Virus record (IMG/VR): IMGVR_UViG_3300044799_000135
Location: 1 to 31,867 of that record
Source: a virus
Reading direction: 5' to 3' (one strand)
Length of the DNA stretch: 31,867 nt
In this document: positions 1 through 7,684 of the stretch, piece by piece
How the letters are laid out: every line of letters begins with the position of its first letter
Numbering within the stretch: position 1 is the stretch's first letter
Program-made: the position numbers and the translations under genes
The notes under the pieces: generated by a model
Database searches by the model: none
Told to the model about the DNA's origin: nothing
Seen by the model: only the letters and a program-made list of their open reading frames with translations

Positions 1-679
1 GAATCGCTTCTTTTCCCGCAGCAATCTTTAGGGCATTTACCGAATCGGTTAGATCGTCAAGTTTTATCTCGTAATCACGCGCCTGGTCCAACGCCTTTTG
101 GTCGAGAATAAGTCCGTCCTGGATCGCGGCTGATTTGGCCCGAATCGCGGCCCCGCCCGCCAGCATGATCTCTGCAAAGTCTACTCCCTGACGACCAAAC
201 TTTTCAGTAAGAAATATTTGGCGCTCGACGCCACTTCCAAGTTGTAAATATTCGTCGGATAATTGCGCTAGAGATTCAATCGTGAGCGGCATCTCCTCGG
301 TCGCCATTTTGCGCATGACGGTATTAAGTGATTCGGTTCTGATCTTATAATCATCAGTAACTTGAATTAGTCGAGAGACTTCCTCGGCTTGTTGCCCCGT
401 CACTTGCGAAATCTCGCGCACCTGCCCAGCATAGGTGACAAATACGCCAACGGTTTCATCAACCGCGCTTTTGAGTAATCGATATGCCTGTTTCGCCACG
501 CCGATAGCCGAATTGATCTCCGTCCAGGACTGTTTGAACTGTTGTCCCAACGTTTTTTGTTGTTCGGCCATCTCCGCGACAGTTGTTCTAATACCACCAA
601 GCTTCGCCTGTATTTCCTTCAACGCGGCGGCATTGCTTTCGATGACTTCAACTGGTATTTGGATCGGATCAGTCTGCAT
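1..679 (-). CDS. Tail tape measure protein, N-terminal part (runs off window)
   Basis: The frame stays open for 226 codons from an ATG at 679 to the window edge, so the C-terminus is missing. GAGGT lies 7 bases before the ATG. The N-terminus is mostly helical: an initial segment beginning MQTDPIQIPVEVIES, a heptad-like stretch (residues about 18-60), then a region around residues 85-130 with QVTGQQAEEVSRLIQV, the style of the conserved N-terminal domain of siphovirus tape measure proteins. It follows the frameshifted tail assembly chaperone, the standard position for this gene. Tape measure proteins set tail length, are coated by the chaperone during assembly and are ejected with DNA. The start overlaps the end of the chaperone extension by 11 bases, suggesting coupled translation. 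The role is inferred from order and composition; length and any C-terminal hydrolase domain cannot be seen. Confidence 0.85.
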   Translation of the reverse strand, partial: MQTDPIQIPVEVIESNAAALKEIQAKLGGIRTTVAEMAEQQKTLGQQFKQSWTEINSAIGVAKQAYRLLKSAVDETVGVFVTYAGQVREISQVTGQQAEEVSRLIQVTDDYKIRTESLNTVMRKMATEEMPLTIESLAQLSDEYLQLGSGVERQIFLTEKFGRQGVDFAEIMLAGGAAIRAKSAAIQDGLILDQKALDQARDYEIKLDDLTDSVNALKIAAGKEAI

Positions 680-947
680 CGCGTAACCTCATGGCCCAGG
701 TGTATATCTCAGCGGCGTTTGGATTATCCTCTGCCCATTTTGACCAGTCCGGCGCCCTTGCCGCGCTCCGGCAGGCATCGAATACATTTAATGCAAGCGT
801 CATTCTCGTAAGCAATCCAGCGGGCTGGTCAAACAACCCGCCCGCCTCGGGCAGAATGCCCCACATTCGGGATTGTAATGCCAGACGTAATTCGCGCGGC
901 GGTTCTTTGATTATGCCTTCGGCGTAATCGGCTGCCGCGACGGCAAG
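669..947 (-). CDS. Tail assembly chaperone, -1 frameshift extension (T-like)
   Basis: This reading frame joins the upstream G-like frame through the heptamer at 953-947. After the slip the next codon is CTT at 947, and the frame stays open for 92 codons to a TGA at 671-669. The fused product would be about 176 residues (84 plus 92). The extension begins LAVAADYAEGIIKEPPRE and ends RLRDAD. An ATG inside it at 866 has no convincing ribosome binding site, supporting translation by frameshifting rather than separate initiation. Its end overlaps the tape measure start by 11 bases. In lambda-like phages the T domain contacts tail tube subunits and the G domain contacts the tape measure protein. Confidence 0.8.
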   Translation of the reverse strand, partial: LAVAAADYAEGIIKEPPRELRLALQSRMWGILPEAGGLFDQPAGLLTRMTLALNVFDACRSAARAPDWSKWAEDNPNAAEIYTWAMRLRDAD

Positions 948-1198
948 TTTTTTGAGTCAAATCCCATTGACGCGCTGTAGGCTTTATAAATCATAGTTGC
1001 TAGATTTACAACGTCCTTCGGCTCCATCTCGTCCACGTCCGGCTTTTCACCCTCGAACCAGCCGAACTCTGCTGCTTTACGAACAACCATCGCAGAGGCG
1101 GCGGGTTGCGAGTGCTCTTGGACTTTCTCGGAGAAGATATACTCCGCCCACGGTTCGACGTGGCGCGTTTTCAGTGGGTTTATTAGTTTATATTCCAT
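911..1198 (-). CDS. Tail assembly chaperone, short form (G-like)
   Basis: A 95-residue protein beginning MEYKLINPLKTRHVEPW. I chose the ATG at 1198 over an in-frame GTG at 1228 because the GTG lies inside the end of the upstream tail tube gene, while the ATG follows GGAGAAAG. It lies between the tail tube genes and the tape measure gene, exactly where siphoviruses encode the two-form tail assembly chaperone (lambda G/GT arrangement). Its 3' end carries the slippery heptamer A AAA AAC in the correct phase, so a minority product should continue in the -1 frame to 669. In this family the short and long forms coat the tape measure protein and recruit tube subunits. Position and the frameshift signal carry the call; the sequence itself is not diagnostic. 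Confidence 0.8.
   Translation of the reverse strand: MEYKLINPLKTRHVEPWAEYIFSEKVQEHSQPAASAMVVRKAAEFGWFEGEKPDVDEMEPKDVVNLATMIYKAYSASMGFDSKNLPSRQPITPKA
947..953 (-). promoter_or_regulatory. Programmed -1 ribosomal frameshift site AAAAAAC
   Basis: Read on the minus strand, the zero-frame codons are TCA AAA AAC, which gives the canonical X XXY YYZ heptamer A AAA AAC. A -1 slip enters a frame that is open for 92 codons and ends where the tape measure gene begins. A GC-rich segment with CGTCGCGGCAGCCG follows and could act as a stimulatory structure, though I did not establish a specific stem. Confidence 0.85.
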
Positions 1199-1217
1199 TG
1201 CTCCAAACTTTCTCCGC

Positions 1218-1718
1218 TTACGCGGCACTTATTTGTGCGGTTCCCCAGGCGGGATCAGCTGAACGGTTTCCGGCAATAGAGAGCTTTGCCGTATACGTCC
1301 CGGCGGCGGGGTCTACTGTATATTGTGTAATAATCGCGCAAGCAGAACCACCAAAGACAGGGTCGTTCGTTGTCCAATATCGCTGTATACCGATGTAGAT
1401 GCCGAACGAACGTGGGGTAACCACTCCGTTGAGTTGCGATAATACAGGATGCGACCCAGATAACGCGGCGGCAAGACCTGTAGTAGATGCGCCTATTTCG
1501 ACAGTTGTGTCGAATGGCCCCGAAATGGTTGTGCTAAATGAACTCTGTCCATTTAGCACACTGGTTATTGCGTCCTGCAAAGCGGTTACATCCACCTCGG
1601 CAAATGTCAGGCCGACATTGCCGAATGTATTAACTGCGATATCGCGCAGCGTGTTGTCGTGGTCTGCAATCTGGAATTTTACGTACTTCCCCGCGGTTCT
1701 ACCTACATTAGCGGTCAT
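1218..1718 (-). CDS. Major tail tube-like protein, copy A
   Basis: A 166-residue protein beginning MTANVGRTAGKYVKFQIAD, with AAAGGAG before the ATG. It is a close paralogue of the next gene upstream in transcription (1731-2237): long shared blocks include QDAITSVL, GQSSFSTTISGPFDTT, TPRSFGIYIGI and QYTVDPA.GTYTAKLS. By eye about two thirds of positions match. Small size, beta-rich composition, a gene just before the tail chaperone and a probable SISGPFDTT-like loop all fit a tail tube subunit, which polymerises into the hollow tail. Which of the two copies forms the tube, or whether they alternate or form a minor tip or collar ring, cannot be told. Confidence 0.65.
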   Translation of the reverse strand: MTANVGRTAGKYVKFQIADHDNTLRDIAVNTFGNVGLTFAEVDVTALQDAITSVLNGQSSFSTTISGPFDTTVEIGASTTGLAAALSGSHPVLSQLNGVVTPRSFGIYIGIQRYWTTNDPVFGGSACAIITQYTVDPAAGTYTAKLSIAGNRSADPAWGTAQISAA

Positions 1719-1730
1719 AATATTTCTCCT

Positions 1731-2237
1731 TTACGAAACTGTTATTTGTGCCGTACCCCAAGTCGGGTCTGCTGTCCGATTGCCCGCCAGACTGAGTTTT
1801 GCGGTGTACGTTCCACTCGCAGGGTCTACGGTGTATTGCGAAACCAACGCAGCCCCAATCGCTCCGAACACGGGTGCACCATCTTCCCAGGGTGCGCGAA
1901 TGCCAATATAAATCCCAAACGAACGGGGAGTAGTGCCGCCATTCAGAACCGACAGGACGGTGTGCGATCCCGACAGGAGAGGCGCTTCCTCTGTTACCGA
2001 TGCCGTTGTCAATCCGGTCGTGTCAAACGGGCCGGAAATGGTTGTACTGAATGAACTCTGTCCAGCCAAAACACTTGTAATCGCATCCTGGAGAGTAGAC
2101 ACATCCTGCTCGGCGAATGTGAAGCCAACGTTTCCAAATGAATTAACAGCGATGTCACGCATGGCGGACGACCCACTTCCGTCAGCAATCTGAAACTTAC
2201 AAAATTTCCCTGCGGTTCTACCTACTGATGCTGTCAT
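1731..2237 (-). CDS. Major tail tube-like protein, copy B
   Basis: A 168-residue paralogue of the neighbouring copy A, beginning MTASVGRTAGKFCKFQIAD, with TAGGAGAT before the ATG. Differences cluster in two places: a short insertion near residue 20 (DGSGSSAM) and the stretch following PFDTT (residues about 76-90), likely surface loops. The conserved blocks on either side suggest the same fold. Only 12 bases separate it from copy A, consistent with a tandem duplication inside the tail operon. Expected role: structural subunit of the tail tube or of a related ring. Confidence 0.65.
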   Translation of the reverse strand: MTASVGRTAGKFCKFQIADGSGSSAMRDIAVNSFGNVGFTFAEQDVSTLQDAITSVLAGQSSFSTTISGPFDTTGLTTASVTEEAPLLSGSHTVLSVLNGGTTPRSFGIYIGIRAPWEDGAPVFGAIGAALVSQYTVDPASGTYTAKLSLAGNRTADPTWGTAQITVS

Positions 2238-2247
2238 GGTTTATCTC

Positions 2248-3054
2248 CTAAACATAGTTCCTGACGAATGCCAAAACGAACGTCACTGACGTTGCTGTGG
2301 TAAGCGTTATCTGCCATCTCACGAATTGTTTGATCGTTGCAGTTGGGGCTAAGGCAACTACCCCACTGATAGGCACGGCGGTATCTCCACCAGTACCACA
2401 ATTGATTGTCCCGGACGATAACAGAGTGCCGTACGATCCGTTTACTTCCTCGGTGGAATCTTGTACGATAATCGCGGCGGTCATATAGCCAGCTCCGGCA
2501 GCTGTAGTTACCTGATACATCATGTAGCCGCCCTTGTGTGTATCCTCGCCGTTGTCAATGCCCGTGCTGGTATATGCAGCAGTTGCAGCCACGTTGGTAT
2601 GCAGCAGGATGCCCCAAGGTTTTGAGTATTTTATAGCCGACGTGGTAGCTCCGGTGTCCCCAGAAGCGGGGGCGAATTTGATTGTTGCAATTAGCGGAGT
2701 TTCGCCTGGGCCGACGGTGTAATCGTCCTGCCTGAATTGCCCGCAGAACACTGGATCGCCAATCGCGGGGGCCGCCCGGATCCCCTGGGCAACTAAGACA
2801 TTTCTCAGAGCATCGGGGGCTTTCATGAGCGCGTGAATACCAGTCGTGGCCGTAGTATCGAAAATCCCGTTGAGCGTCCCTGGGCTGATGGTCGCCTGGC
2901 CGAGCCACGTTCCCACAAGTTCTGCGCTGAGCGGGTCGTCTACGCCCTCGAGGAACACGCAACTCAGCGGACCAATCGAGCGCGCATACCCAGATAGGTC
3001 GTACCCGCCCACGTACACGCGAGAGTAGCGATTAAGCGTTCGGCCAGTCGCCAT
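2248..3054 (-). CDS. Tail protein, distantly tube-like
   Basis: A 268-residue protein beginning MATGRTLNRYSRVYVGGYDLSG, with a strong GGAGGTG eight bases before the ATG. It overlaps the small gene before it by 23 bases. The N-terminal half, with ISPGTLNGIFDTTATTG around residues 56-72, resembles the SGPFDTT segment of the two tube paralogues downstream. The C-terminal half is threonine-, glycine- and alanine-rich and probably beta-structured. Position between the head-tail joining genes and the tube genes supports a tail role: a tube-like ring, a decorated tube protein or a tail terminator partner. I do not recognise a named family. Confidence 0.55.
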   Translation of the reverse strand: MATGRTLNRYSRVYVGGYDLSGYARSIGPLSCVFLEGVDDPLSAELVGTWLGQATISPGTLNGIFDTTATTGIHALMKAPDALRNVLVAQGIRAAPAIGDPVFCGQFRQDDYTVGPGETPLIATIKFAPASGDTGATTSAIKYSKPWGILLHTNVAATAAYTSTGIDNGEDTHKGGYMMYQVTTAAGAGYMTAAIIVQDSTEEVNGSYGTLLSSGTINCGTGGDTAVPISGVVALAPTATIKQFVRWQITLTTATSVTFVLAFVRNYV

Positions 3055-3217
3055 TTGGCACCTCCACAGCTATGGTCACTGCCCGTTGTTCCCGGATCCA
3101 TTCATTTGCACTATCCGCTGGAATGGTAACGGTTTCTCCCGGCAACATCAGCCGGTCGCCCAGCCTGCAATCCGGGCCGGTTATTTTTACAGTGATCTCA
3201 CTCTTTTTCTTAGCCAT
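3032..3217 (-). CDS. Small structural-region protein, 61 aa
   Basis: Begins MAKKKSEITVKITGPDCRLGD. The ATG at 3217 shares one base with the TGA of the upstream gene (TGATG) and sits behind GGAGG, which decides the start over an in-frame upstream ATG at 3259. A central LPGETVTIPADSANEWI looks like the small SH3-like or short beta proteins found in phage head-tail regions, similar in style to the 51-residue protein at 4966-5121. No catalytic motif is visible. Function unknown, probably structural or assembly related. Confidence 0.55.
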   Translation of the reverse strand: MAKKKSEITVKITGPDCRLGDRLMLPGETVTIPADSANEWIREQRAVTIAVEVPNGDWPNA

Positions 3218-3669
3218 CAGACCTCCAAAAACTGCTTTATGGTTATCGAAACTTCGCAACCGTGATAAGTATTTCCTGCCGCGTCCACCACTGGCCCAAT
3301 TTTGCCAATTTGCGGCGCGCCGTTGTCGATTGCGCCCGACAAAGTCGCGTCATTCGCAAATGCCTTGATGATCAATGCCAACTTGGCCAGCATCGCACTA
3401 TAAATTGCGAACATCCCACCTAGGCCCCCGGCAATTTTGCAGTGATAATATTGATAATGCAAGGTATAAGACACATCCAGGTTCTGCTTCGATAATTCCG
3501 CCGGAGTGATTGTTAATCCGGTTATAAAATCATCCGGTCGGGGCGCAAGAATGGCTGTACCTAAACCAATGCTATCTGTTATCTCATCCGAATCCTTGAT
3601 CGTCACGCCAGAGATTGACAGAGCGGCGATGGAATTGGTCACAGAAAGAAAATCAATCGTTGTACTCAT
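3217..3669 (-). CDS. Head-tail joining or tail protein, 150 aa
   Basis: The ATG at 3669 overlaps the upstream stop as ATGA and follows AGGAAG; an in-frame GTG two codons earlier is less likely. The protein begins MSTTIDFLSVTNSIAALSI and has a hydrophobic helix-like stretch around residues 85-105 (MFAIYSAMLAKLALIIKAF). Its place, directly after the head-tail connector candidate and before the tail genes, fits a neck, head-closure or tail-terminator role. I do not recognise the family, so this is a positional inference. Confidence 0.5.
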   Translation of the reverse strand: MSTTIDFLSVTNSIAALSISGVTIKDSDEITDSIGLGTAILAPRPDDFITGLTITPAELSKQNLDVSYTLHYQYYHCKIAGGLGGMFAIYSAMLAKLALIIKAFANDATLSGAIDNGAPQIGKIGPVVDAAGNTYHGCEVSITIKQFLEV

Positions 3670-4283
3670 AGACACTTCCTATACTTCGCAATGACCCTTT
3701 GTCCCCAATCGGGGACATCCTGCGGACGGATAACCACTCCGGCGGCAGTTACAGTGATGTTTCCCGGACTGGACTGCCCGGAGCGGGCCTGGTAGTTGTT
3801 GAACGCTATCGCGAGGCAAAGTCCCTTCACATCATCAGGAACGGCAGGGAAGCCGAATTTGCCAACGACCTTCACGCCACGCCTGGTTACAGGAAAATAT
3901 GCAGAACTGGTTGGAAGGATGTGAATTTGCGTATATGGCCAGCCATCCAGGGAGGCATTGGGCGGATTAATCTCGTAGTCTGTCGTGGTGGAAAGAGCAG
4001 TATAGGTGCGGTCGTCCGAATAGTCTACGCTCACGCTCGTGGGTGCAGCGGATAGGTCGTCTACATGGCAGCGGTACGAATTGTTTGTCTCAAAATAGCG
4101 TGTCTCGTCCGTGCTGTTTTTCCAGAACCTGCGCCCGGTCTCGCCTTCGAGATAACGCGAAACTTGTTCGATAATATCCTCGGCAACCGCATCATCGCCG
4201 GTGTCGGTCGTAGACGTGCCGCCCCGGACGGTGGCGTATGCTTTGAATTCCGCTAAAGTCGCCAGTCCGTTTGTGATGGTCAT
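3666..4283 (-). CDS. Head-tail connector protein (gp6-like adaptor)
   Basis: A 205-residue protein whose N-terminal third contains LAEFKAYATVRG followed by an acidic helix (DDAVAEDIIEQVSRYLEGETGRRF cut here at residues about 30-53), the usual pattern of phage head-tail connectors that bind below the portal ring. The middle is beta-rich, and a C-terminal helix around VKGLCLAIAFNNYQAR is also typical. Both ends overlap neighbours by four bases. The adaptor would form a dodecameric ring between portal and tail. Moderately confident from the helix pattern and gene order. Confidence 0.7.
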   Translation of the reverse strand: MTITNGLATLAEFKAYATVRGGTSTTDTGDDAVAEDIIEQVSRYLEGETGRRFWKNSTDETRYFETNNSYRCHVDDLSAAPTSVSVDYSDDRTYTALSTTTDYEINPPNASLDGWPYTQIHILPTSSAYFPVTRRGVKVVGKFGFPAVPDDVKGLCLAIAFNNYQARSGQSSPGNITVTAAGVVIRPQDVPDWGQRVIAKYRKCL

Positions 4284-4543
4284 TGATTTTTTACCATGAG
4301 CAAAGTAATTAGACTGTCTTGCATACCCGCGCGCACGGCATATAGAACTTCACCCGGGCCAAGATCGAGATGCAACGGTGCATCATTTTTGTTGTGCAAG
4401 TATCCGGTGTCGGTACTTACGCTGGCATTGCCAATATAGATATTCTGCGAGGTAGTCAGAACAATTTGCGCCCCATCTGCGTCTGGCGAATGCAATGCAA
4501 CGGCTGTCGTCGAAACGGTCACTTGCTGATTTGTGATAGCCAT
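4280..4543 (-). CDS. Small head-region structural protein, 87 aa
   Basis: Begins MAITNQQVTVSTTAVALHSP after GAGGA, and its stop overlaps the next start as ATGA. The sequence is almost all short beta strands, with NIYIGNASVSTDTGYLH in the middle and a GPGEVLYAV turn near the C-terminus. This is the style of small phage capsid-decorating or fibre-like beta proteins encoded near capsid genes. No specific family is claimed. Confidence 0.5.
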   Translation of the reverse strand: MAITNQQVTVSTTAVALHSPDADGAQIVLTTSQNIYIGNASVSTDTGYLHNKNDAPLHLDLGPGEVLYAVRAGMQDSLITLLMVKNQ

Positions 4544-4546
4544 TGA

Positions 4547-4921
4547 TTAATCCTCGTAGTATAGAATAATCAGACCAGCAAGAACACTGCCGCCCGCGGC
4601 TACAACGAGTTTCGGGACGCCGTTCAAGAGCGGACAAACCCGATCTCCGCCGTCCGTACCGACCAAAGCCACACCATCTGCAACACCATGTACCAGGTCG
4701 CGCGGATAAAACCAGGCGTTTGCCGTGCCTGCGCTGGCTTTCGTCAAGAGCGGTTTCGATGACCCGTTGGGGCCATTACAGGTCAGGATAATGGTCGCGC
4801 CAGTGGCGAGTGTACCAGGCTGATATTCAACTGCATACAATTCGCCACAGATAGCATGTTCTCCTAGCGTGGTTGCCGCGCCGTTGGCGTCGGTGGTTGC
4901 TTTCAAGATGATGTCTTTCAT
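4547..4921 (-). CDS. Small head-region protein, 124 aa
   Basis: Begins MKDIILKATTDANGAATTLGE behind GGAGGTATC. It is beta-rich and ends with PKLVVAAGGSVLAGLIILYYED. Proteins of this size and composition are common between capsid and connector genes in siphoviruses, but I cannot name the family. A GC-rich hairpin (4933-4958) lies just before its ribosome binding site, so expression could be tuned by RNA structure. It is followed after 3 bases by the next small beta protein, and the two may work together on the capsid surface. Confidence 0.5.
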   Translation of the reverse strand: MKDIILKATTDANGAATTLGEHAICGELYAVEYQPGTLATGATIILTCNGPNGSSKPLLTKASAGTANAWFYPRDLVHGVADGVALVGTDGGDRVCPLLNGVPKLVVAAGGSVLAGLIILYYED

Positions 4922-4932
4922 GATACCTCCGA

Positions 4933-4958
4933 GGGGGCGGGTTTTTATGCCTGCCCCC
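4933..4958 (-). promoter_or_regulatory. GC-rich hairpin before a ribosome binding site
   Basis: Bases 4933-4941 pair with 4950-4958 (nine pairs, one of them G.U) around an 8-base loop. No U-tract follows on the minus strand, so it is not a clear terminator. It sits between the stop of the 51-residue gene and the GGAGG of the 124-residue gene and may stabilise or process the structural mRNA. Confidence 0.5.
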
Positions 4959-4965
4959 GTTGGGT

Positions 4966-5121
4966 TTACTTCTTGGGTTTGACCGGTTCGACTTTGGCAG
5001 TTTTGACTTCTACAGGCTCACAATATCCCGCCTCTATTAAACACTTTGCGGTTTCCTCTGCTATGCCTACTATGTCACCGGCACTAAAGGGTTCGTAATC
5101 TTTCAGGAATTTGACTTTCAT
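4966..5121 (-). CDS. Small protein, 51 aa, head region
   Basis: ATG at 5121 behind AGAGGTGAT; 51 codons then TAA. The product begins MKVKFLKDYEPFSAGDIVGI, continues with AKCLIEAGYCEPVE and has a lysine/valine/proline tail. The pattern (short strands, a glycine turn, then a helix ending LIEAGYAEP) is common in tiny proteins near phage capsid genes. It was judged real because the ribosome binding site is good and it fills the gap between two structural genes with normal spacing. Confidence 0.6.
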   Translation of the reverse strand: MKVKFLKDYEPFSAGDIVGIAEETAKCLIEAGYCEPVEVKTAKVEPVKPKK

Positions 5122-5132
5122 CACATCACCTC

Positions 5133-6146
5133 TTAGGTTTCATCATCAATCGCACCGCCACTTGCGCTGTTAATGTTGTCGGAGAAACTGAGATTAGCGG
5201 TTCCGCCAGTAACAATTACGCTATCTGCGCCTGCGCCACGATTCCCAAACGCTGAACCGCTTGCGCCAATGCTGATGCAGTGAGTATATGCCCCGCCGGA
5301 TGCTCCACCGCCACTGTGCAAAACATTGTAGTCGGTTGCACCCTTGACGGCCTGGTTGGAAATACCAACCGCGCACGTACATCCATCACCAATGGTAATC
5401 TCGTTATATTTCACCCTGCACGACGTTGCACTGGCATGGATGTTAACGAGACAGGCGATAGAAGTGGCCGTTGTATTGCTCACCAACCAGTTCCGCTCAA
5501 TTGAACCCCACGATCCGCCATCATTGATGGTGTTTCCGGTAACCTCATTATCAATCAATGGTTCGCCGGTAGTACCATCATACGTCATGGAAAGTGTGTT
5601 ATTGTGGAAGTTGGGCGCATAAGCATTTTGGGCAAATTCCACGGCCGTAATCTTGGTGTAGTTTTTGAGGTAGAAACCAGCGACCTCGACACTTGCATCG
5701 GAGATAGTCATCACGGGCGTCGCGGCTGTGCATTGGTGGATACGAGTCGCGTTGGTTGCGCCGACATCGTTGCCTAGACCTGCTGGGCAAATCAGATGTA
5801 CAGCTTTTTTGCTCAACGTGAGAGCTGCACCGATATTATAGTCGTCCTGACTCGGCATGACAATCACATAGTCGTTCCGGTTGGCAACGCATTTGTTCAA
5901 CGCGTCTTGGATGCCAGTATTCAGCAGTGATCCCGCAGAGGTATCAGCCAAGTTACCCGCATCTGGACAGATGGAGTTTGAACCATCAAAGTAGTCTACG
6001 CTGTACTCGTCAACAAACTGTGAATAGTAAGCCGCAGTTGTTTTGATTACATAGTAGACATTGCCTACGCCCAAACCGAGAGCGGCTTTACCACCACGCA
6101 GGTCGGACAAGGTTGAAACGTTTTTACGTAAAACTTTTAGAGACAT
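5133..6146 (-). CDS. Beta-helix-like structural protein next to capsid
   Basis: A 337-residue protein beginning MSLKVLRKNVSTLSDL behind AAGGAT. From about residue 95 onward it shows short strand-turn units with Asn and Gly ladders (LKNYTKITAVEFAQNAYAPN, NNTLSMTYDG, NEVTGNTINDGG, SFSDNINS), the appearance of a right-handed parallel beta-helix as in pectate-lyase-fold proteins. The N-terminus (residues 1-60) differs and may attach it to the capsid. It directly follows the capsid gene, from which it is separated by a strong hairpin. A head fibre, decoration protein or glycan-binding surface protein is likely. No catalytic residues were identified. Confidence 0.55.
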   Translation of the reverse strand: MSLKVLRKNVSTLSDLRGGKAALGLGVGNVYYVIKTTAAYYSQFVDEYSVDYFDGSNSICPDAGNLADTSAGSLLNTGIQDALNKCVANRNDYVIVMPSQDDYNIGAALTLSKKAVHLICPAGLGNDVGATNATRIHQCTAATPVMTISDASVEVAGFYLKNYTKITAVEFAQNAYAPNFHNNTLSMTYDGTTGEPLIDNEVTGNTINDGGSWGSIERNWLVSNTTATSIACLVNIHASATSCRVKYNEITIGDGCTCAVGISNQAVKGATDYNVLHSGGGASGGAYTHCISIGASGSAFGNRGAGADSVIVTGGTANLSFSDNINSASGGAIDDET

Positions 6147-6165
6147 GATGTTTTATCCTTTGCCT

Positions 6166-6191
6166 TTGGAGGCGGATTCCTCCGCCTCCAA
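6166..6191 (-). promoter_or_regulatory. Perfect 11-bp hairpin after the capsid gene
   Basis: TTGGAGGCGGA (6166-6176) pairs perfectly with 6181-6191 around a 4-base loop. It lies 24 bases downstream of the capsid stop. No U-tract follows on the minus strand. Likely an mRNA-stabilising or processing hairpin, or a weak terminator, at the end of the capsid message. Confidence 0.6.
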
Positions 6192-6214
6192 TTAGGCTAT
6201 CGTATCAGAGTTGA

Positions 6215-7684
6215 TTAAACCGTCAAGCCATACGTAATGCTTGACGCGCTCGTAGAGCGTGATTGCAGGCCAAGACGCGCCAGGGCAACGATCTCCCAAG
6301 CGTCCGCGTTTGCAATGCGGGTCGTCTCGATGGTCATCTGGCGCTTATAGCCAAACTTCCACTGATCCCACCGCACGGCCATGATTGCGCCGTACGCGTT
6401 ATTGGCGACGGTCGTCTGGTCTACCTTGCCCGCGCTGTTCGACTTGCGGGTAGCAGATTTGAAGTGCATGAACCAAGAGGGGAAGATGCTATAACCCCAC
6501 AGTCGAGTCAGTACGCCATCTTCCAGCGTGGCGTTTGCCCAGACATCCTTCGTCTTGACGCTCGCCATCATCAGCGATTTCTTGTACACGTTCGGGTCAA
6601 TCACGAACGCGCACTTCGCCATGTCCGCTCCGGCTAAACCGGCGGTATCCATCAACCACATGGTCTCAAGATAATCGTCCTCATCCAGAGCGCCTCCCGC
6701 GCGGCTGTTATTGGTCAGCGCGCAGTGGCGCAGGCCGTCGAGTTGCAGAAACAGCGTTCCAGCGGTCACGACAGACGAGTTACCAATATCGTTGATGTTG
6801 GTAAGAGCGGTGGTCGTGGTATCGCCGTCAATGATGAGATGCTCCAGTTGTTCCTTGCCTGACGTGATGATCTGGCTGCGCAGTTGAGGAACGAACGAGA
6901 TTAGCGCGTCTTCAACCATTTCGCCAGTATAGAGCACGCGTGCGCCAATTTTCTTGACACTCAACGTGCGCTGGGCTGGAGTCGTAATCTGTGAAGATGT
7001 CACAGTAGCAGCAGGCACTTTCAATGTGCTGTCGCCAGCGGATGTTTCACTCACGCCGTACCAGGTCGGATCGGTTCCCTCAAGTGGGAACGCTTCGGCG
7101 GGGAAGCCGTCGGGGATAACCACTGATGGGATTTTGGCGACAATGTTCGCCTCGGCTCGCAACACGCCCCACAATTCGCGGGCGTAAGCAGTGCCGAGCC
7201 AGTATGCACCCTGAGTCGTTCCGCCGGTGTACAGCGGATCACCCTCAGTTTTGACGGCAGCGGGGTCAATCCCGGCCGCCTTCATCGCGGCCAGAGAATA
7301 ACCGGGGCCTAGTTCGGGTTGACCGAAGTCGCGCTTGTCCTCAACCAACTTGATCGCCAGGGCTTTGATCGCAGCAGCGGAGGGTTTCCCTTTGCCGGAT
7401 GCGTTCAGGACATCAATGACCAATCCCAACTCGCCAGGACTCAGGTTATCGTACTTCCATGTATCGCCAAATTGCGCCACGAACGGCGCACCGTCGCCCA
7501 TCGGCAATCGGCGACCTTTTGCGGCCTCGGCTTTGTAGGCGTCAACCTGCTTCGCCACCTCAGCGGCGATTATGGCCTGCCGATCCGTTTCGGCTTTCTG
7601 GGCCAGTGCGTTGGCTTCGCCCTGCGCTTTCATTGCATCAGCGACGGCGGAAGCAACAACGGTTTTAACTTCTTTTTCGTCCAT
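6215..7684 (-). CDS. Internal-start product: scaffold-capsid, 489 aa
   Basis: Within the 758-codon fusion, AAGGAG stands nine bases before an in-frame ATG at 7684, giving a product starting MDEKEVKTVVASAVADAM. This is a better ribosome binding site than most codon contexts provide by chance and falls exactly at the protease/scaffold boundary. It would supply many capsid subunits per protease, as in phages that use nested genes for protease and scaffold. Whether the N-terminal helical region is removed at maturation, as in HK97, cannot be shown here. Confidence 0.65.
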   Translation of the reverse strand: MDEKEVKTVVASAVADAMKAQGEANALAQKAETDRQAIIAAEVAKQVDAYKAEAAKGRRLPMGDGAPFVAQFGDTWKYDNLSPGELGLVIDVLNASGKGKPSAAAIKALAIKLVEDKRDFGQPELGPGYSLAAMKAAGIDPAAVKTEGDPLYTGGTTQGAYWLGTAYARELWGVLRAEANIVAKIPSVVIPDGFPAEAFPLEGTDPTWYGVSETSAGDSTLKVPAATVTSSQITTPAQRTLSVKKIGARVLYTGEMVEDALISFVPQLRSQIITSGKEQLEHLIIDGDTTTTALTNINDIGNSSVVTAGTLFLQLDGLRHCALTNNSRAGGALDEDDYLETMWLMDTAGLAGADMAKCAFVIDPNVYKKSLMMASVKTKDVWANATLEDGVLTRLWGYSIFPSWFMHFKSATRKSNSAGKVDQTTVANNAYGAIMAVRWDQWKFGYKRQMTIETTRIANADAWEIVALARLGLQSRSTSASSITYGLTV

